Below, piece by piece: positions 60,844-64,000 of a stretch of 64,000 nt of DNA. This DNA is from Lanius collurio (lineage: Eukaryota; Chordata; Aves; Passeriformes; Laniidae). Both the position numbers and the translations under genes were made by a program. Location of the stretch: positions 4,964,418 through 5,028,417 of the forward strand of contig JACBWW010000048.1 of the NCBI GenBank assembly GCA_020086605.1, given 5' to 3'. Numbering within the stretch: the first letter of the stretch is position 1; each line of letters starts with the position of its first letter. The notes beneath the pieces are model-generated. The model saw nothing but the letters and a program-made list of their open reading frames with translations, ran no database searches and had not been told where the DNA came from.

Positions 60844-63800
60844 GATACTTTGTACTATAAAACCCCATCCCACATTTTAATGGTACATTTTCCTAACATA
60901 CTCCTTGGGGTATGAATATGATGGTATGGGTGAGTAACATCAATACCTACATAATAATTGTGAGGGTTCATTAGCTTTGATATAATTGCTTTGATGTCGC
61001 TTAAAAAACAGTGCACTGTAATTATAACTATCCATACTGTGCAAGAAATAATTCTGATTAAGATATTTTAGTCTAATCATTATCAAAATCAATTTAAATA
61101 GATAATTTATTTATATAAGCATATTTGTTTTGCCATTTTTGATCCTGAAAGACAAAGTCATATGAAGGTTCAATTACACCTATGCAATCCTTTGGACATA
61201 AACCATTAACAAAGTCTGGGGCTAAGATTGGATCCAGGAACACTCAGGATCCTCTCTGAGAAAGAGGGTAGGAAGCAAAGGGCTTCTTTCTGTACCTTGT
61301 AACTCAATGGGAGGACTTCTCTAATGACCTTTGTGTGAAACTCCCATTCTGCCTGTGACACCAATACATTGACACAAGGTACTGAGGTTAATTTTGCTGG
61401 GTGACTGTACTTCTTCATCAATCACGTTTGATTTTGGGTTTTTTTTTTTCATTGCATGTATCAGGAACAAAGAATTACATCAAAAACTGATAATCCCATT
61501 CTAAGTCCTTCATTCATTTAATCCAAATTTGTTATTATTATTTGTCTCATTGGCGCTGAAATAGACAGAATCTGAAGAGACAAATATGAAGAACAAGATA
61601 CCACTCTTCTTCTTGTCTGAAACAGAAATGAAGCATTGCATAATGTATGATTTCAACCTCAGGGTATTTTTTGTGTGTGATGACTCCTTTTATTTGCAAT
61701 AATTTCACTTTAAGGGCTAAGAAATCAAGGCATATAAATCAAATAATACTCAAAGCAATGTTCATATCAACATCCATAACATTATATTCCTACAGAGTAA
61801 GATACAGTAATGAAATAAATATAAATCCTTAATACACTTGAATTAATCAAGCTGATATAAGAGGTTAAGCAAAAACAGTGTAACCCTAAGAATGAATCCT
61901 AGTATAAAATTTGTTGATGTTTGTTATGGTTTGGGGATTTGAAGGTTTTTCTGCTGATTATATAATAATATTAAAATTATTATTCTTCATCCTCACTTTT
62001 CTAATGCTGGATGTTGGATGGTATTCTTGTGACCAACATAAAATGCAGCAGTATTTCATTTGAAATTAAAATATTAAGTGAAGCAAAGGATCCTTATGCC
62101 ACACAATCTGTTTTGTTTCACAAGTCAAATATGTTTTGTTTAATTTAATCTCCCTTTGGAATTTCATTTTAAGAAAAGGCAACCTTTATCTTAAACTTGA
62201 GAGCTAAATATCCATATGCTTCAAAAAGATATTTCAATGCAATGAGTTCTCAGTATTAAGAAAATGTAACTATGAGAAATCAGTATTTCAAAAAGAATCA
62301 GCTAAAAATTTACCCTGGAAATTACCCTGGAGAACTTGCAGAATCAGGATGAGAACCCATATGAAAGAATAGAGGCAATATTTACTTTCCAAACCCTAAT
62401 GCCAACATAGAAGACTATAGAGACTAAGTTATTTGTGAACTAAGGAAGAGAAAAACCCTCAAACAGCATGTAAGTAAGACAAATTTTATTATGAATCAAT
62501 AATTAACTTGCCTCACCAAGGTAAAAATGGTCCTTTTTAGATCTTATAAATGGCTGTGGTGGATATAATAAGCTACCCTCTGAACATTCTCTCACATGCA
62601 AATGATGGTGAAAACAAGTGAAAAATGCACTGCCATCAGACAATGAAAAATATTAAATATAAAACCCATAGACAGGAAAAATCACAATACAGAACAATAT
62701 AATACTACTCAGGAGTTAATTAAAAAAAATGTATTTATATTTTCTACTTTCCTCTGCAGCATGTTGAGGGTAACAAAAAAAATATTTATCTCCCCCAATA
62801 AATAAGGAAAATCCCATCCTAGGAGCTACTCCTAATCCTAGGGGTAATATAGTAGTACTTAGAATTTGGACATATTTAAGCCCTGGGTTTAAGTAAACCT
62901 CTGACAAAACATGTCAATCCATTCATAACTGGATTCATAACAATGTTTCTTTACCAGCTCTGATCCTGAGGTAATCCATCTACATTCAAAGCAGAGCTGC
63001 CTACTTCACAGAATGTATGTGCTTCATCAGCAGGAAATAGCACCACGTAAAACAGCTACAAGAGCACTATCTAAAAGAAAATAGATCACTGAAAGAAAGA
63101 AAAAAGGCAAACAACCAGTCTGATACCATCTTAGCTGCAAAAACGCCCCAAATTTATAACATCTAAAATGACTTCTGAATGCAAAGGATGGAAATCTGGA
63201 GTGTTTGACAGTTAAAGAACTAGGGCTCACTTATAGAGTATTCACTCCAGTTTTTCAATTTACAGCGCTATCTCAGCTCTCCTGTACATAATCACTGTGA
63301 CTGAGGGGGGAGGAACAAGAGAGGGGGATGTTTTCTGTCTCCAGCAGTTAGGGAAGCTGAGACGAACAGATGGATTTTACTGCAATATATTTTCTATTTC
63401 AGTATCTACCTAATACAGTGATACTGCAAGTGGTTGAACAATAGGCGAAAAATGGATTTTTATCTGTCAGGGACTCTATAAACTTGTACAGCTTGGGTCA
63501 TTTGTAACTGCAGTACTCTCATAGTGAAAATACCATCAGACATGTTGTTCATCTTCTCTGCAGCATTTCCTTTTCCTCTTCTACCCCAACAACTTTTTCA
63601 ATTATTTCACAATAATACTTATTTAATTTATTCTACATTTAATAGCTGATATTTTTTCTTTCCTCAAGTGTTGGTTAAAAAAAATTAATCAATTTCATAT
63701 TTGAAATTAAAAAACAATGCATAATGTAAGATTCTGCTTTTTACTAATCTTTTCTTTATGAGCTAAAAAAGCTTATACATAAAAGGAAAACAAATGTAGC

Positions 63801-64000
63801 ATATTTACAAACAATTTAAAATTTTGGTTAATATATTTTAAGAAGATGTTTCAATTCAAAAAACAAAGAAACAAACAAAAACCCCACAATATCTTCCATT
63901 TCAATTTTAGTCTACCCTCTTCAGAGGAGAGAAGGATTAACATAAAAGTAAAGAAAAATGAGCTCTCTCTTTTTCTGTGTCACACTTTACAATATTGTGG
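60844..64000. other. AT-rich DNA, no gene seen
   Basis: No exon or transposon was recognised to the window end. A high-complexity patch lies at 63220-63360 (TTTACAGCGCTATCTCAGC and a GAGGGGGGAGGAAC stretch), and a CAAA-rich tract near 63856-63885. Confidence 0.5.

Noticed and set aside
1..64000. CRISPR arrays, operons, bacterial or phage genes
   Set aside because: No regularly spaced repeats, no dense coding and no ribosome-binding pattern. CR1 and ERV content shows a vertebrate, avian genome.

Overview
This window looks like an AT-rich, gene-free stretch of a bird nuclear genome, most likely a songbird. The evidence is the repeat content: five fragments of the CR1 LINE, with the typical CR1 3' end and remains of its ORF2 C-terminus, and several solo LTRs of endogenous retroviruses of types I recognise from passerine genomes (recognition from memory, not a search). 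I found no convincing host protein-coding exon, tRNA, rRNA or bacterial-type gene. The open reading frames are short and mostly fall in low-complexity DNA or inside repeats. The region is therefore intergenic or deep intronic.

Layout. 1-6.1 kb: AT-rich DNA with purine-rich and TG/TA simple repeats and one small GC-rich block. 6.1-8.5 kb: an old ERVL-type LTR with inverted ends, a short CR1 end at 6.83 kb, and a CR1 fragment at 7.7-8.45 kb. 8.5-18.5 kb: mostly unannotated, with one minus-strand CR1 at 14.26-14.88 kb. 18.5-24.1 kb: two solo LTRs of one ERVL-type family in opposite orientation, with a CR1 between them. 24.1-36.7 kb: largely non-repetitive DNA, including an unrecognised broken ORF pair (27.2-27.8 kb), candidate conserved noncoding sequence (28.8-29.1 kb) and a GT/CA-rich block (30.1-30.7 kb). 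36.7-46.0 kb: a retroelement cluster. It holds an inverted LTR composite with a second LTR nested in it, a CR1, an LTR carrying another LTR inserted with a perfect 5-bp duplication, an LTR joined to a retroviral-type leader, and a 293-bp solo LTR with a perfect 6-bp duplication. 46-64 kb: AT-rich DNA with small hairpins and tandem duplications and one more LTR remnant at 60.1 kb.

There is no operon-like cooperation to describe. The history is one of repeated retroelement insertion, nesting, truncation and LTR recombination (solo LTRs with no gag, pol or env left). I did not find a clear undescribed biological system. The items most worth a second look are the two LTR composites with inverted ends, the nested LTR and its fortuitous-looking 258-codon ORF, perfect hairpins with equal loop size, and the unrecognised ORF pair near 27.5 kb.
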